A DNA stretch of 64,000 nucleotides from assembly GCF_015999305.1 (NCBI RefSeq), contig NZ_JAEAGP010000001.1:2755001-2819000 (forward strand), given 5' to 3'. Position numbers and translations under genes: made by a program. The notes under the pieces were generated by a model. The model was not told the DNA's origin. It was given only the letters and a program-made list of their open reading frames with translations, and made no database searches. The DNA comes from Erythrobacter sp. YJ-T3-07 (GTDB lineage: Bacteria > Pseudomonadota > Alphaproteobacteria > Sphingomonadales > Sphingomonadaceae). Shown piece after piece: positions 9,505 through 18,117 of this stretch; within the stretch, counting starts at the first letter, position 1, and each line of letters begins with the position of its first letter.

Positions 9505-10047
9505 ATAGCACGTCCCCCCCGTCGTTCCCTTCAGCCGCCTATCAAGAGCGGCCCGCGCTACGACAATTTTATCCAGTCGCCCAAGGTCCGCGTTATCGAC
9601 GAGACCGGGGAAAACATCGGTGTCCTCAGCACGCGTGACGCGATCGACCGCGCCGCGGAAGTCGGGCTGAACCTCGTCGAGGTGTCGCCCAACGCAGACC
9701 CGCCCGTGTGCAAGTTCCTCGATGTCGGCAAGCACCGCTACGAAGCGCAGAAGAAGGCGAACCTCGCGCGCAAGACGCAGAAGACGCAGGACATCAAGGA
9801 AGTCAAAATGCGTCCGAACATCGACACGCACGATTACGACGTGAAGATGCGCAATGTGGTCAAGTTCATCGAGAACGGTGACAAGGTGAAGTGCACGCTG
9901 CGCTTCCGTGGCCGCGAAATGGCGCACCAGCAGCTGGGCATGGACTTGCTCAACCGGGTGCGCGACGATGTGGAAGAAATCGCCAAGGTCGAAAGCTTCC
10001 CGCGTCTCGAAGGCCGTCAGATGCTGATGGTCCTCGCGCCCAAATAA
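9505..10047 (+). CDS. infC: Translation initiation factor IF-3, AUA start
   Basis: A 180-residue IF-3, the factor that binds the 30S subunit and discriminates initiation codons and initiator tRNA. The N-terminal domain contains GPRYDNF...PKVRVIDETGENIGVLSTRDAI and the linker LVEVSPNADPPVCKFLD. The C-terminal domain has RPNIDTHDYDVKMRNVVKFI and RFRGREMAHQQLG. Only a start at ATA 9505 gives a full-length N-domain; the first ATG (9682) would delete about 59 residues. Non-AUG starts on infC are a known autoregulatory device, because IF-3 rejects its own codon. A small lipoprotein gene follows 36 bp downstream. Confidence 0.93.
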   Translation: MARPPRRSLQPPIKSGPRYDNFIQSPKVRVIDETGENIGVLSTRDAIDRAAEVGLNLVEVSPNADPPVCKFLDVGKHRYEAQKKANLARKTQKTQDIKEVKMRPNIDTHDYDVKMRNVVKFIENGDKVKCTLRFRGREMAHQQLGMDLLNRVRDDVEEIAKVESFPRLEGRQMLMVLAPK

Positions 10048-10083
10048 CTGCATCTTCTCCCCCTGCAGCCCAAGGCCCTCCCC

Positions 10084-10635
10084 ATGCACATAGTCTCCCT
10101 TGCCGGACTCGCCGTCGCGACCCTCGCGCTGGTCGCCTGCAATTCGGGAAGGGAAGCGCAGCCGGACCAGGCCACAAGCAATAGCGAAAATGCGCAGCAG
10201 GCAAGCAGCGATGCAGAGCAGCCGGCGGGCGTGAACGACGGGATTCCCGACCTCACACCCGCCACGCTCACTCCCGAGGCGCAGAAAGGGGAAAAGGGCG
10301 CGCGCAACGTGCTGCTGTCCTTCACCCGTGCGATCGAGCTCAAGGAGTTCGATCAGGCCTGGGACCTGATGGTGCCGAAACTGCGTGAGAATCTTTCGCG
10401 CGAGCAGTTCACGCAGACCTTCGCCGGTCTCGGCGACCTGACGGTCTCGGCTCCGGCCGGCACCATGGAAGGTGCGGCGGGGACGAGTTACTACGAGGTC
10501 CCGATCACCATCCGGGGCGCGACCGGGCAGACGCTGACCGGTGAAATCGTCCTTAGCCGGGTCAACGATGTCCCCGGCGCGACCGAAGAGCAGCTGCAGT
10601 GGCGCGTGCGCCGCTTCTCGGTTTCATCGAGTTAG
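10084..10635 (+). CDS. Hypothetical lipoprotein
   Basis: The 183-residue product has a lipoprotein signal (LALVACNS, Cys19) followed by about 45 low-complexity polar residues rich in Q, S, E and A that act as a tether. The folded part (residues about 75-183) contains NVLLSFTRAIELKEFDQAWDLM, reminiscent of NTF2-like or DUF4878-type domains that precede secreted proteins, but no family is certain. It lies 36 bp after infC on the same strand and may be read from the same transcript. Confidence 0.8.
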   Translation: MHIVSLAGLAVATLALVACNSGREAQPDQATSNSENAQQASSDAEQPAGVNDGIPDLTPATLTPEAQKGEKGARNVLLSFTRAIELKEFDQAWDLMVPKLRENLSREQFTQTFAGLGDLTVSAPAGTMEGAAGTSYYEVPITIRGATGQTLTGEIVLSRVNDVPGATEEQLQWRVRRFSVSSS

Positions 10636-10647
10636 CGCGCCTGCGGA

Positions 10648-11307
10648 TCACTCGATCCGGAAATCCAGCAGAGTGAACCGCGCCGGGCCAGTGGCGTAGA
10701 CCCCGTGCCCGCGCAGCGCGGGCGAACCGAACACGAAGCCGACCTGTGCCGTGCGCTCCAGCGCACGGTCGAACGCGTCGGGCAGCGTGTAGCTGGTGCC
10801 CCCGACCATCGCGATCCACTCCTCGTCCAGGTCGATGCTGACCTCGTGCGTACCGCGGCTCAGAGGGATCACCTTGTCATTCGGCGCATACCAGCGGTGG
10901 TGCGGGGTGCGCATCGTCCACCGGTCGCCTGCCCGCTGGAAATAGAGCGACAGGGTCGCGGTGTTCTGCGGGTCTTCCTCCGGCACGAAGCGCACTCCGC
11001 GTGCGGCATCGATCCGGTAACGCATGGTAATTCGCTTCGCGCCCGCGAGCGACCGCGTCGCCGTGGTCACGTAATGGACATGACCCGCCGCCGGGCTGGG
11101 ATAGGGAAAATCGAACACCGCACCGCGCGCGGTATCCCGCATGGTCGCAGGCATCCGGTACGACGAATTCTTGCCGCGCACGACCGGGCCGATCGACCAG
11201 GTCGAGCGCGCGGACTGCGCCGCCGCCGGTGCTACGGGCGCGACTGCGAGGCCGGTGCCCAGCAAAGCGACAGATGCAGCGGCGAGGATCAAGGATCGCT
11301 TCAACAT
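10648..11307 (-). CDS. Exported hypothetical protein, possibly beta-sandwich
   Basis: A 219-residue protein with a long Ala-rich signal peptide (cleavage probably after AAAQSA near residue 32). The mature part is rich in aromatic residues and alternating hydrophobic strands (SLYFQRAGDRW, HRWYAPNDKVIPLSRGTHEVSIDL), suggesting a jelly-roll or concanavalin-like sandwich that could bind glycans or other ligands. No catalytic motif stands out. It converges on the lipoprotein gene with a 12-bp gap. Confidence 0.75.
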   Translation of the reverse strand: MLKRSLILAAASVALLGTGLAVAPVAPAAAQSARSTWSIGPVVRGKNSSYRMPATMRDTARGAVFDFPYPSPAAGHVHYVTTATRSLAGAKRITMRYRIDAARGVRFVPEEDPQNTATLSLYFQRAGDRWTMRTPHHRWYAPNDKVIPLSRGTHEVSIDLDEEWIAMVGGTSYTLPDAFDRALERTAQVGFVFGSPALRGHGVYATGPARFTLLDFRIE

Positions 11308-11547
11308 GCCCCTGACACTGCTCCAGCGCCAATGGATCGGCGCTGAACGGTCCGTTGTGCGACCAGCTCGCCCCCTATGTACTCAGGGTCGCTTGATCGC
11401 GGAAACTCCCGGCGGTACTGGCGCGTTCGAAAACCGGCAGCTGGTGGAGATGCGTTCCTGCGGAGGTTAGGAGCGGGCCGCCACCGGCACAGCCTCCAGC
11501 CCAAGCCCCCGCCTTCCTGGGGGTATAGTTGAGGAAGGCCGTTTCCC

Positions 11548-12864
11548 ATGACCGACGCAGTCGACGCAGTCGAAACCCCCACCCCCCGCCGCAAGCCCAA
11601 GCCCGAAGTCACGAAGATCGACGGGCGCAAGATGAAGCCGTCCACGCTGATGATGGGCCACGGCTATGACCCGGCGCTGTCCGAAGGATCGCTCAAGGCG
11701 CCGATCTTCCTGACCAGCACCTTCGCCTTCGAAAGCGCGGCTGCGGGCAAGCGCCACTTCGAAGGCATCACCGGCCTGCGTGAAGGCGGCGCGGAAGGCC
11801 TCGTCTATTCGCGCTTCAACGGCCCGAACCAGGAAATCCTGGAGGATCGCCTCGCCATCTGGGACGGCGCGGAAGATTCGCTGTGCTTCTCCAGCGGGAT
11901 GACCGCGATCTGCGTGATGATGATGGCTTTTTGCAGCGCGGGTGACGTGATTGTCCACTCGGGCCCGCTCTACGCCGCGTCCGAAGGCTTCGTTGCCAAG
12001 ATCCTCGCGAAGTTCGGCGTGAAGTATATCGACTTCCCCGCCGGCGCGACGCGCGAGCAGTTCGACGAAGTGCTCACCAAGGCCAAGGCGATGGCCGAGG
12101 AGAATGGCGGCAAGGTCGCGATGATCTACCTCGAAAGCCCGGGCAACCCGACCAATGCGCTGGTCGATATCGAGATGGTCCGCGATGCGCGCGACGCGGC
12201 TCTCCCCGCCGATTGCCCGATCGCGATCGACAACACGTTCCTTGGGCCCCTGTGGCAGCGTCCGCTGGAACACGGCGCAGACATCGTGTGCTATTCGCTG
12301 ACCAAATATGTCGGCGGCCACTCGGACCTCGTCGCGGGCAGTATTGCGGGCGACAAGAAGTGGATGAACCCGGTCCGCATGATCCGCAACACGATGGGCG
12401 GCATCGCCGATCCCAACACCGCCTGGATGCTGCTGCGTTCGCTGGAGACGGTGGAATTGCGGATGCAGCGCGCGGGCGAGAACGCCGCGAAGGTGTGTGA
12501 ATTCCTGAAAAAGCACCCCAAGGTCAACGGGCTCGGCTACCTCGGCATGATCGAGGATGCGCGCCAGCAGGACATCTACGATCGCCATTGCCTGGGCGCA
12601 GGCTCGACCTTCTCGCTATTCCTCAAGGGCGGCGAAGAGGAGTGCTTCCGCTTCCTCGACTCGCTCAAGGTCGCCAAGCTTGCAGTGAGCCTCGGCGGGA
12701 CGGAAACGCTCGCCAGCCACCCGGCCAGCATGACGCACCTCTCGGTCGCGCATGGCCGCCGTCAGGAACTGGGCATCACCGACAGCTTGGTACGGATCAG
12801 CATCGGGATCGAAGACCCCGACGATCTGATCGCGGACTTCGATCAGGCGCTCGACGCGGTCTGA
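11548..12864 (+). CDS. Cystathionine gamma-synthase/methionine gamma-lyase family PLP enzyme
   Basis: A 438-residue fold-type-I PLP enzyme of the Cys/Met metabolism family. The Schiff-base lysine is in YSLTKYVGGHSD, the cofactor-binding aspartate in AIDNTFLGPL, and the phosphate-binding YSRFNGPNQE and SSGMTAIC blocks are present. It has an N-terminal extension of about 30 residues rich in P, K and T compared with MetB or MetZ. Which substrate it prefers (cystathionine synthesis, sulfhydrylation or gamma-lyase) cannot be told by eye. No other methionine genes are nearby. A terminator follows directly. Confidence 0.9.
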   Translation: MTDAVDAVETPTPRRKPKPEVTKIDGRKMKPSTLMMGHGYDPALSEGSLKAPIFLTSTFAFESAAAGKRHFEGITGLREGGAEGLVYSRFNGPNQEILEDRLAIWDGAEDSLCFSSGMTAICVMMMAFCSAGDVIVHSGPLYAASEGFVAKILAKFGVKYIDFPAGATREQFDEVLTKAKAMAEENGGKVAMIYLESPGNPTNALVDIEMVRDARDAALPADCPIAIDNTFLGPLWQRPLEHGADIVCYSLTKYVGGHSDLVAGSIAGDKKWMNPVRMIRNTMGGIADPNTAWMLLRSLETVELRMQRAGENAAKVCEFLKKHPKVNGLGYLGMIEDARQQDIYDRHCLGAGSTFSLFLKGGEEECFRFLDSLKVAKLAVSLGGTETLASHPASMTHLSVAHGRRQELGITDSLVRISIGIEDPDDLIADFDQALDAV

Positions 12865-12890
12865 TCGGTCAGTTCACTGGGAAAATGCGA

Positions 12891-12925
12891 ATGGGCGGAG
12901 GCTGCAGAGCCCCCGCCCATTTTTC
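12891..12925 (+). terminator. Rho-independent terminator
   Basis: ATGGGCGG at 12891 pairs with CCGCCCAT at 12913, with inner GCT/AGC pairing, and is followed by TTTTCTT. It ends the PLP-enzyme gene and lies in the convergent gap with the TonB receptor. Confidence 0.85.
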
Positions 12926-12930
12926 TTGCC

Positions 12931-15342
12931 TCAGTTGCCGAAGCGTGCGGTGAGTTCGACGCCGAACAGGCGCGGCTCTGCAGGGATGAAGGTCGGCACG
13001 CGGAACGAACCGCCGGTGTTGCCCGCGTCGAGCAGATAGTCCTCGTCGAAGGCGTTGCGGATGAAGCCCGCAATCTCGAACCGGTCATCGGCGAAGGACA
13101 CGCCCGCCCGCGCGTTGACCAGCGTGATCGGCCCTTGCGAGATCAGCGGATCGTTCGGCACTTCGAAGAAGATCCGGCTGCGATAGGTGATGCTCGGCGT
13201 GGCGAACAGACGCGCACCATTGCCCAGCGGATAGTCGACCGTGAAGCCGCCCGCCGCCTGCCACTCGGGCTGGAGGCGGAAACGCGCACCCGAATATTCG
13301 GGCGAGTACGCGCCGTCCTCGTCGATCCCGCCGCTGATATAGCCGACATTGCCGAACACGCTCAGCCAGTCGGTTGCCTGCACCGCCAGCTCCGCCTCGA
13401 CACCCAGGTTCGATGCCGAACCCGCACTCGCGGTAATGAAGGAGCCGAGATTGTCGGGGTCCGCGACGGACACCTGGAAGTTGTCGTACTGCTGGTAATA
13501 GACGCCCAGCGAGCCCGACACGATGCCGGTCGCCAGCTTCACCCCGGCTTCGTAGTTCCACACGGTTTCTTCTGGGATCAGGTCCTGCGCCCCGGCCGCA
13601 TTGACCGGGACCACCGGCGAGCGGCGGCCCTTGGAGATCGTGGCGAAGACGTTCACATCGGGGCTGATGCGATACAGGACGTTGAAGCGGGGCAGCCACG
13701 CATCGAAGCTGTCTTCGGCGGTCAGCGTCTGTCCGCCGGTATCGACCTGCCCAGGGATCAGAGAGACCGCCAGACTGGGAAGCCCGGCGAGAAGCGCATC
13801 TCGCTGCGCCGCAGGCAGCAGTCCAAGCAGAACCGGTGCGGGAACATCCGCGCTGAAGCCCGACCACCGGTCTTCCCACAGGTAGCGAACGCCCGCGGTG
13901 ATCTCAATCGCGTCGGTTGGGATGAAAGTGACATCGGCGAAGACCGAATAGCTATCGTTCTGCCCCTGGTTCTCGAACACCGAAGCATAGGGAAGCGCGC
14001 TGATCGCGCCGCCGCTGATGATCGACGTAAGCTGCGTCGCCGGAGACGAACCATCGGGCGCGACGCAGGGCACACCGGGAACCGCTGGCGCCCCGAAGAC
14101 CGTGGTGAGACACTGGACGAACAGGCCCTCTTCGGTCGAGAAGGGCACGTTCTGGATGCCGTCTTCGCTGAACACGTTCCAGCCGAACGAGCCGCGCAGC
14201 CGGTCGCCCGCATAGCTGAAGCGGCCTTCGTGGCTGAACTGGTCGCCCTTCGCGATCTCGGCGAATTCGAGGAACGGCGCGGCCGAACCGTCGGCGTCGA
14301 ACACTTCGGCGCTGTCGAACTTGCGGTATCCGTTGACCGTGGTGAACGTCCAGCCGGGCGCGAAGTCCCACGCGGCGGTCAGGTTCACGTCGTAGACTTC
14401 GCGGTTCAGGCCCAGCTGGTCGTCGCCCAGCGCCTGCGCCGAATAAGGCGATCCGCCCAGGTTCGCATCGACGAAGGCATTGGCGGGGCCGCCCGGCGCG
14501 CCGGCGAAGGCGGGGAAAGTGCCCGAGATGAAGGGCGTACCGCCGTTGCGCTGCTGGTCGTAGGTGCCGATCAGGTCGATCGTGATGTCGCTCGACGGGG
14601 TGAAGCGCAGCGATCCGCGAACCCCGAACTGGTCCTTCGCGTAGAGATCCTTTTCCTGGCTGGTCGCAAGGTTCTTCACATAACCGTCACGCGTGCGCCA
14701 TTCGAAGGCGATCCGTCCCGCGATCACATCCGAGCCGGCATTGACGAAGCCCGACAGCAGCGTGGCGTCGTAGTTGCCGTAGCCGCCGGTCATCTCGGCG
14801 GAGAAGCCGGGCTTCGGCTTAGCGGAGACAAGGCTGATCGCGCCGACCGCGCTGGCGGTGCCGAACAAGGTCGCCTGCGGGCCCTTGATGACCTCGACAC
14901 GCTCCAGATCGTAGATCGCCTGATACGACCCGCGCGAACGCGAGATGTCGACCCCGTTGTAATACAGCGTGACGCGCGGGCCCTGCTGGGCCGAGCCGCT
15001 GTCCGAGGTGATCCCGCGGATGACGATGCCCGGGTTGTTGGCGCTCTGTTCCTGAATGTTGAGGCCGGGGACATAGTTCGACAGCTCGTCGAGGTCGGTG
15101 ACGCCCAGATTGGCGATCTGCTGCCCGCTGAGAGCGCTGATCGTGATCGGCACGTCGAGCGCGCGCTGTTCGATCTTCTGCGCGGTGACGACGATCATGT
15201 TGCCGGTTTCTTCGGTGATTTGCTCTTCGCCGGCAGCTTCATCGGCAGGCTCGACCGGGGCCTGCGCGAGGGCGGCAACGGGCGACAGCGCGGCGGTGCC
15301 GAGCAAGGCGAAACGAAGGATGGAAATGGAAGACGAACGCAT
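12931..15342 (-). CDS. TonB-dependent outer-membrane receptor
   Basis: An 803-residue receptor with signal peptide ending in ALAQAP. A TonB-box-like stretch (NMIVVTAQKI), a plug domain (TDLDELSNYVPGLNIQ, VYNGV-type, LERVEVIKGPQATLFG) and a 22-strand barrel ending in the aromatic ELTARFGN follow. It is of the large sphingomonad type with the KIEQRALDVPITISALSG motif; the substrate (siderophore, polyphenol, vitamin or glycan) cannot be deduced. ATG at 15342 gives a clean signal peptide; the upstream in-frame ATG at 15402 would add 20 residues that do not look like a leader. It stands alone, with no inner-membrane transporter beside it. Confidence 0.93.
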   Translation of the reverse strand: MRSSSISILRFALLGTAALSPVAALAQAPVEPADEAAGEEQITEETGNMIVVTAQKIEQRALDVPITISALSGQQIANLGVTDLDELSNYVPGLNIQEQSANNPGIVIRGITSDSGSAQQGPRVTLYYNGVDISRSRGSYQAIYDLERVEVIKGPQATLFGTASAVGAISLVSAKPKPGFSAEMTGGYGNYDATLLSGFVNAGSDVIAGRIAFEWRTRDGYVKNLATSQEKDLYAKDQFGVRGSLRFTPSSDITIDLIGTYDQQRNGGTPFISGTFPAFAGAPGGPANAFVDANLGGSPYSAQALGDDQLGLNREVYDVNLTAAWDFAPGWTFTTVNGYRKFDSAEVFDADGSAAPFLEFAEIAKGDQFSHEGRFSYAGDRLRGSFGWNVFSEDGIQNVPFSTEEGLFVQCLTTVFGAPAVPGVPCVAPDGSSPATQLTSIISGGAISALPYASVFENQGQNDSYSVFADVTFIPTDAIEITAGVRYLWEDRWSGFSADVPAPVLLGLLPAAQRDALLAGLPSLAVSLIPGQVDTGGQTLTAEDSFDAWLPRFNVLYRISPDVNVFATISKGRRSPVVPVNAAGAQDLIPEETVWNYEAGVKLATGIVSGSLGVYYQQYDNFQVSVADPDNLGSFITASAGSASNLGVEAELAVQATDWLSVFGNVGYISGGIDEDGAYSPEYSGARFRLQPEWQAAGGFTVDYPLGNGARLFATPSITYRSRIFFEVPNDPLISQGPITLVNARAGVSFADDRFEIAGFIRNAFDEDYLLDAGNTGGSFRVPTFIPAEPRLFGVELTARFGN

Positions 15343-15445
15343 GGTGGGACCCCTTATGCTGCGATTGCGAAGGGGCGTTAGAGCCACTGCGTGACCGATC
15401 AAGGTCCGATCGGTGACGCTTTGATGACGATATGCGTTTGTCTTT

Positions 15446-15979
15446 CTAACCGTGCCATTCGCGCCGCGCTTCGGCGGCTTTCAGCACCTCGTAGGAGACC
15501 TGCAGCTTCTGGAATTCGGCGGCGGCTTCCTTGTCGCCAGGCTTGACGTCGGGATGGACGGTCTTCGCCTTCTCGCGCCAGGCGCGTTTGATCGTGGCGA
15601 AATCGGCATCGGATTCCAGACCCAGCACGTCGAGCGCGCGCATCTCGTCCGCCGAGCGCGATCCGTCACCCGATCCGCCCCAGCTATAATGCGAGGCTTC
15701 GGCATAGCCTGCATTGTCGCGCTGTTCGGTCCGCGCGCGTTCGGCCGCCTCGGCCTTTTCCAGACCTTCGAAATAGTCCCACTTGGAATTATATTCCGCC
15801 GCGTGCTTCTGGCAGAAATACCAGCGATCCGGGTTGTTGGGGGATTTGGGTGCGGGGCAGTCGCCACGCTCGTCGCAGCCGTGGCGATCGCACAGGCGCA
15901 CCGTCGCGGCCTCGCGACTTTCCTCGTAGCCGCGCCAGCGCGGGAAACCCCAATCGTTCGATCTGCGCGGTTTTGCCAT
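15446..15979 (-). CDS. J-domain protein
   Basis: A 177-residue protein with a C-terminal J domain (residues about 115-177): ALDVLGLESDADFATIKRAWREKAKTVHPDVKPGD, containing the HPD triad needed to stimulate DnaK ATPase. The N-terminal half has two CxxH-like pairs (LCDRHGCDERGDC, YFCQKH) that might hold a metal, and a charged helix. This layout is common in alphaproteobacteria as a DnaJ-like co-chaperone of unknown client. It lies downstream of the tol-pal operon but after that operon's terminator. Confidence 0.88.
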   Translation of the reverse strand: MAKPRRSNDWGFPRWRGYEESREAATVRLCDRHGCDERGDCPAPKSPNNPDRWYFCQKHAAEYNSKWDYFEGLEKAEAAERARTEQRDNAGYAEASHYSWGGSGDGSRSADEMRALDVLGLESDADFATIKRAWREKAKTVHPDVKPGDKEAAAEFQKLQVSYEVLKAAEARREWHG

Positions 15980-16056
15980 TGGCTCAATCTAGAGCGATCG
16001 CCCGCGCCCGCAACCTCGCAAACCGGTCTTTGAGGCCCCTCGCGCCACTACAGCGC

Positions 16057-16092
16057 AAAAGAAAAGGCGGGCGACCCGCAAGCCACCCGCCC
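16057..16092 (-). terminator. Rho-independent terminator after pal
   Basis: On the minus strand GGGCGGG pairs with CCCGCC across a short loop and is followed by TTTTCTTTT. It closes the tol-pal operon. Confidence 0.75.
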
Positions 16093-16116
16093 TTCCCGTA
16101 ATACGACGCTCGCCGC

Positions 16117-16626
16117 CTAGTTGACGACGACGGTCACCGCGCGGCGGTTCTTCGCCCATGCCTCGGGCGTTGAGGCAGTCGCGACCGGGCGTTCCTCGCC
16201 ATAGCTCACCGTGCGGATGCGGTTGGCCGCAATGCCCAGGCTGACGAGGTAGTTCTTGGCCGAATTGGCCCGCCGCTCGCCCAGCGCAACGTTGTATTCG
16301 CGAGTCCCGCGTTCGTCCGCGTGGCCTTCGATGGTCACGGTGATGTTGGGGTACTGCGACATGTACTGCGCCTGCGTCTGCAGCGCGGCGGCATCGGCGG
16401 TGTCGATGTTGTAGCGGTCGGTGTCGAAATAGATCACGTTCTGGCCGTTGACCGCGCGCACGAAGTGCTCTTGCGTGCCGACGCCCGGCCCGCCGGTGTT
16501 GCCACCACCAGTGCCCGGCTGGCTCACGCCCGGCTCGGGCGGCAGCTGCTCGGGTGCTGGCGACTTGCACGCCGCCAGCGAAACGGTGGCCGAAAGGACG
16601 ATCGCCGCTGCAATACGAGAATTCAT
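16117..16626 (-). CDS. pal: Peptidoglycan-associated lipoprotein Pal
   Basis: A 169-residue outer-membrane lipoprotein (lipobox SLAACKS) with a Gly/Pro-rich tether and an OmpA-like peptidoglycan-binding domain. The signature TVTIEGHADERGTREYNVALGERRANSAKNYL contains the Asp and Arg that bind diaminopimelate. Pal anchors the outer membrane to peptidoglycan and binds TolB. It is the last gene of the tol-pal operon; no cpoB (ybgF) follows it before the terminator. Confidence 0.96.
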   Translation of the reverse strand: MNSRIAAAIVLSATVSLAACKSPAPEQLPPEPGVSQPGTGGGNTGGPGVGTQEHFVRAVNGQNVIYFDTDRYNIDTADAAALQTQAQYMSQYPNITVTIEGHADERGTREYNVALGERRANSAKNYLVSLGIAANRIRTVSYGEERPVATASTPEAWAKNRRAVTVVVN

Positions 16627-16699
16627 AGGTCTCTCCTCACAAAATTGCCTTCATTCGTCGGTGCGACCCCACGAAAGAGCATCTGTTTTTTCTAACGCC

Positions 16700-18115
16700 T
16701 CAGGGAAGAATCGGGCCCCATGCCGGGTCCGATGCATCGACCGGAGTCGGCAGGCGGCGCAGATTCTCGCCGGTCAGGTCCACCTGATAGATCGCCGTGC
16801 GGCCCGTGTTCCGCTCGGTGCGGAAGAACTGCAGGATGCGGCCATTGGGCGCCCAGGTCGGCGCCTCGTCCTGCCAGCCATCGGTCAGCTTGCGGAAGTT
16901 CTTCCCGTCGGGGCTCATCGTCGCGATGTTGAAGTCGCCCGGGATGTAGGTGAACGCGATCTGGTCACCGCGCGGGCTCCATTCGGGCGTTGCCGCACGG
17001 CCACCGAAGAAGGTGATCCGTCGCTGGTTCGATCCATCGGCATTCATCATGTAGATCTGCTGCGCGCCCGAGCGGTCGCTTTCGAACACGATCCGGGTGC
17101 CGTCGGGCGAGTAAGAGCCGCCCACGTCGATGCCCGGCGCATCGGTCAGTCGCTCGCTCGGCCCGCCATTGGCGGAGACGCGATAGATATCCGTATTGCC
17201 GTTGACCGCCATCGAATAGAGCACCCAGCGCCCGTCCGGGCTCCAGCGCGGTGCGAAGGTCGGGTTGGCGCTTTCGGTAACCAGCGTCTGCTTGCCCGTG
17301 CCGATGTCGTAGACGTAGATGCGCGGATTGCCGTCGACGTAGCTGAGATACATCAGCTTGCGGTAATCGGGCGAGTAACGCGGGGTCAGCGCTGTCGCGC
17401 GGCCGGTGGTGATGAAGCGGTGGTTGGCCCCATCGCTGTCCATGATCGCGAGCCGCTTGGTCCGGTTATCCTTCGGGCCGGTTTCGGCGATATAGGCGAT
17501 CCGGCTGTCGAAGAACGGGCTTTCGCCGGTCAGGCGCGAATAGACGAGGTCGGCGCACTTGTGCGCCGCACGCCGCCAGTCGGACGGCGGGACGACCCAG
17601 CCCGAACGGGCGAGTTCGTCATTCAGGGCGACATCGTAGAGGTAGCAGCCGACCACCAGCTTGCCGTCGGCGCGCGGGCGGACATAGCCCTGCACCAGCA
17701 TTTCCGCGCCGCGCATGCGCCACATGTTCCACACCGGATCGGTGATCTGCGGGTAGTTCGGCTTGGGCAGAGCGTCCGGCCCGGTGGGCGCGAACAGGCC
17801 GTTGTTCTGCAGATCGGCGGTGATCACCCGCGCGAGTTCCGCACCCAGCGCGGCAGTACCCTGCGCATTGGCGGCGGTCGCCACGTCACGCTCCGCAGCG
17901 AAGGCGGGGATCGCGAGCTGCAGGTCGTCGAGACTTCCTTCGAAGGAGACCGAACCGGTCAGACCGCCATCGTCGTCGCCCGGCGTGGGGATAGTTTCCA
18001 CCTCCCCTCCCACCGGGGGCGCGGAGCCCAAATCTTCGTTCTGCGCGAAGACTGCGGCGGGGGCAGCCGCGATCAGGGTCGCAGCAAAAAGGGAAAGCAT
18101 CGAGCGAATGGTCAT
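16700..18115 (-). CDS. tolB: Tol-Pal system protein TolB
   Basis: A 471-residue periplasmic protein: signal peptide ending AVFAQ, an N-terminal alpha/beta domain (residues about 60-200) and a C-terminal beta-propeller. The propeller is marked by repeated SPDG blades such as RWSPDGRWVLYS, SYSPDGTRIVFES and EWSPRGDQIAF. It links Pal to TolA during cell division and outer-membrane constriction. ATG at 18115 gives a good signal peptide; a longer frame upstream overlaps tolA and is not needed. The gene starts 2 bp after the tolA stop. Confidence 0.96.
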   Translation of the reverse strand: MTIRSMLSLFAATLIAAAPAAVFAQNEDLGSAPPVGGEVETIPTPGDDDGGLTGSVSFEGSLDDLQLAIPAFAAERDVATAANAQGTAALGAELARVITADLQNNGLFAPTGPDALPKPNYPQITDPVWNMWRMRGAEMLVQGYVRPRADGKLVVGCYLYDVALNDELARSGWVVPPSDWRRAAHKCADLVYSRLTGESPFFDSRIAYIAETGPKDNRTKRLAIMDSDGANHRFITTGRATALTPRYSPDYRKLMYLSYVDGNPRIYVYDIGTGKQTLVTESANPTFAPRWSPDGRWVLYSMAVNGNTDIYRVSANGGPSERLTDAPGIDVGGSYSPDGTRIVFESDRSGAQQIYMMNADGSNQRRITFFGGRAATPEWSPRGDQIAFTYIPGDFNIATMSPDGKNFRKLTDGWQDEAPTWAPNGRILQFFRTERNTGRTAIYQVDLTGENLRRLPTPVDASDPAWGPILP

Positions 18116-18117
18116 GA

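Noticed and set aside
13135..15381. Long plus-strand open frame (about 750 codons) opposite the TonB receptor
   Set aside because: It is the complement of a clearly real receptor gene, has Arg/Asp/Val-rich low-complexity content typical of antisense high-GC frames and no recognisable domain.
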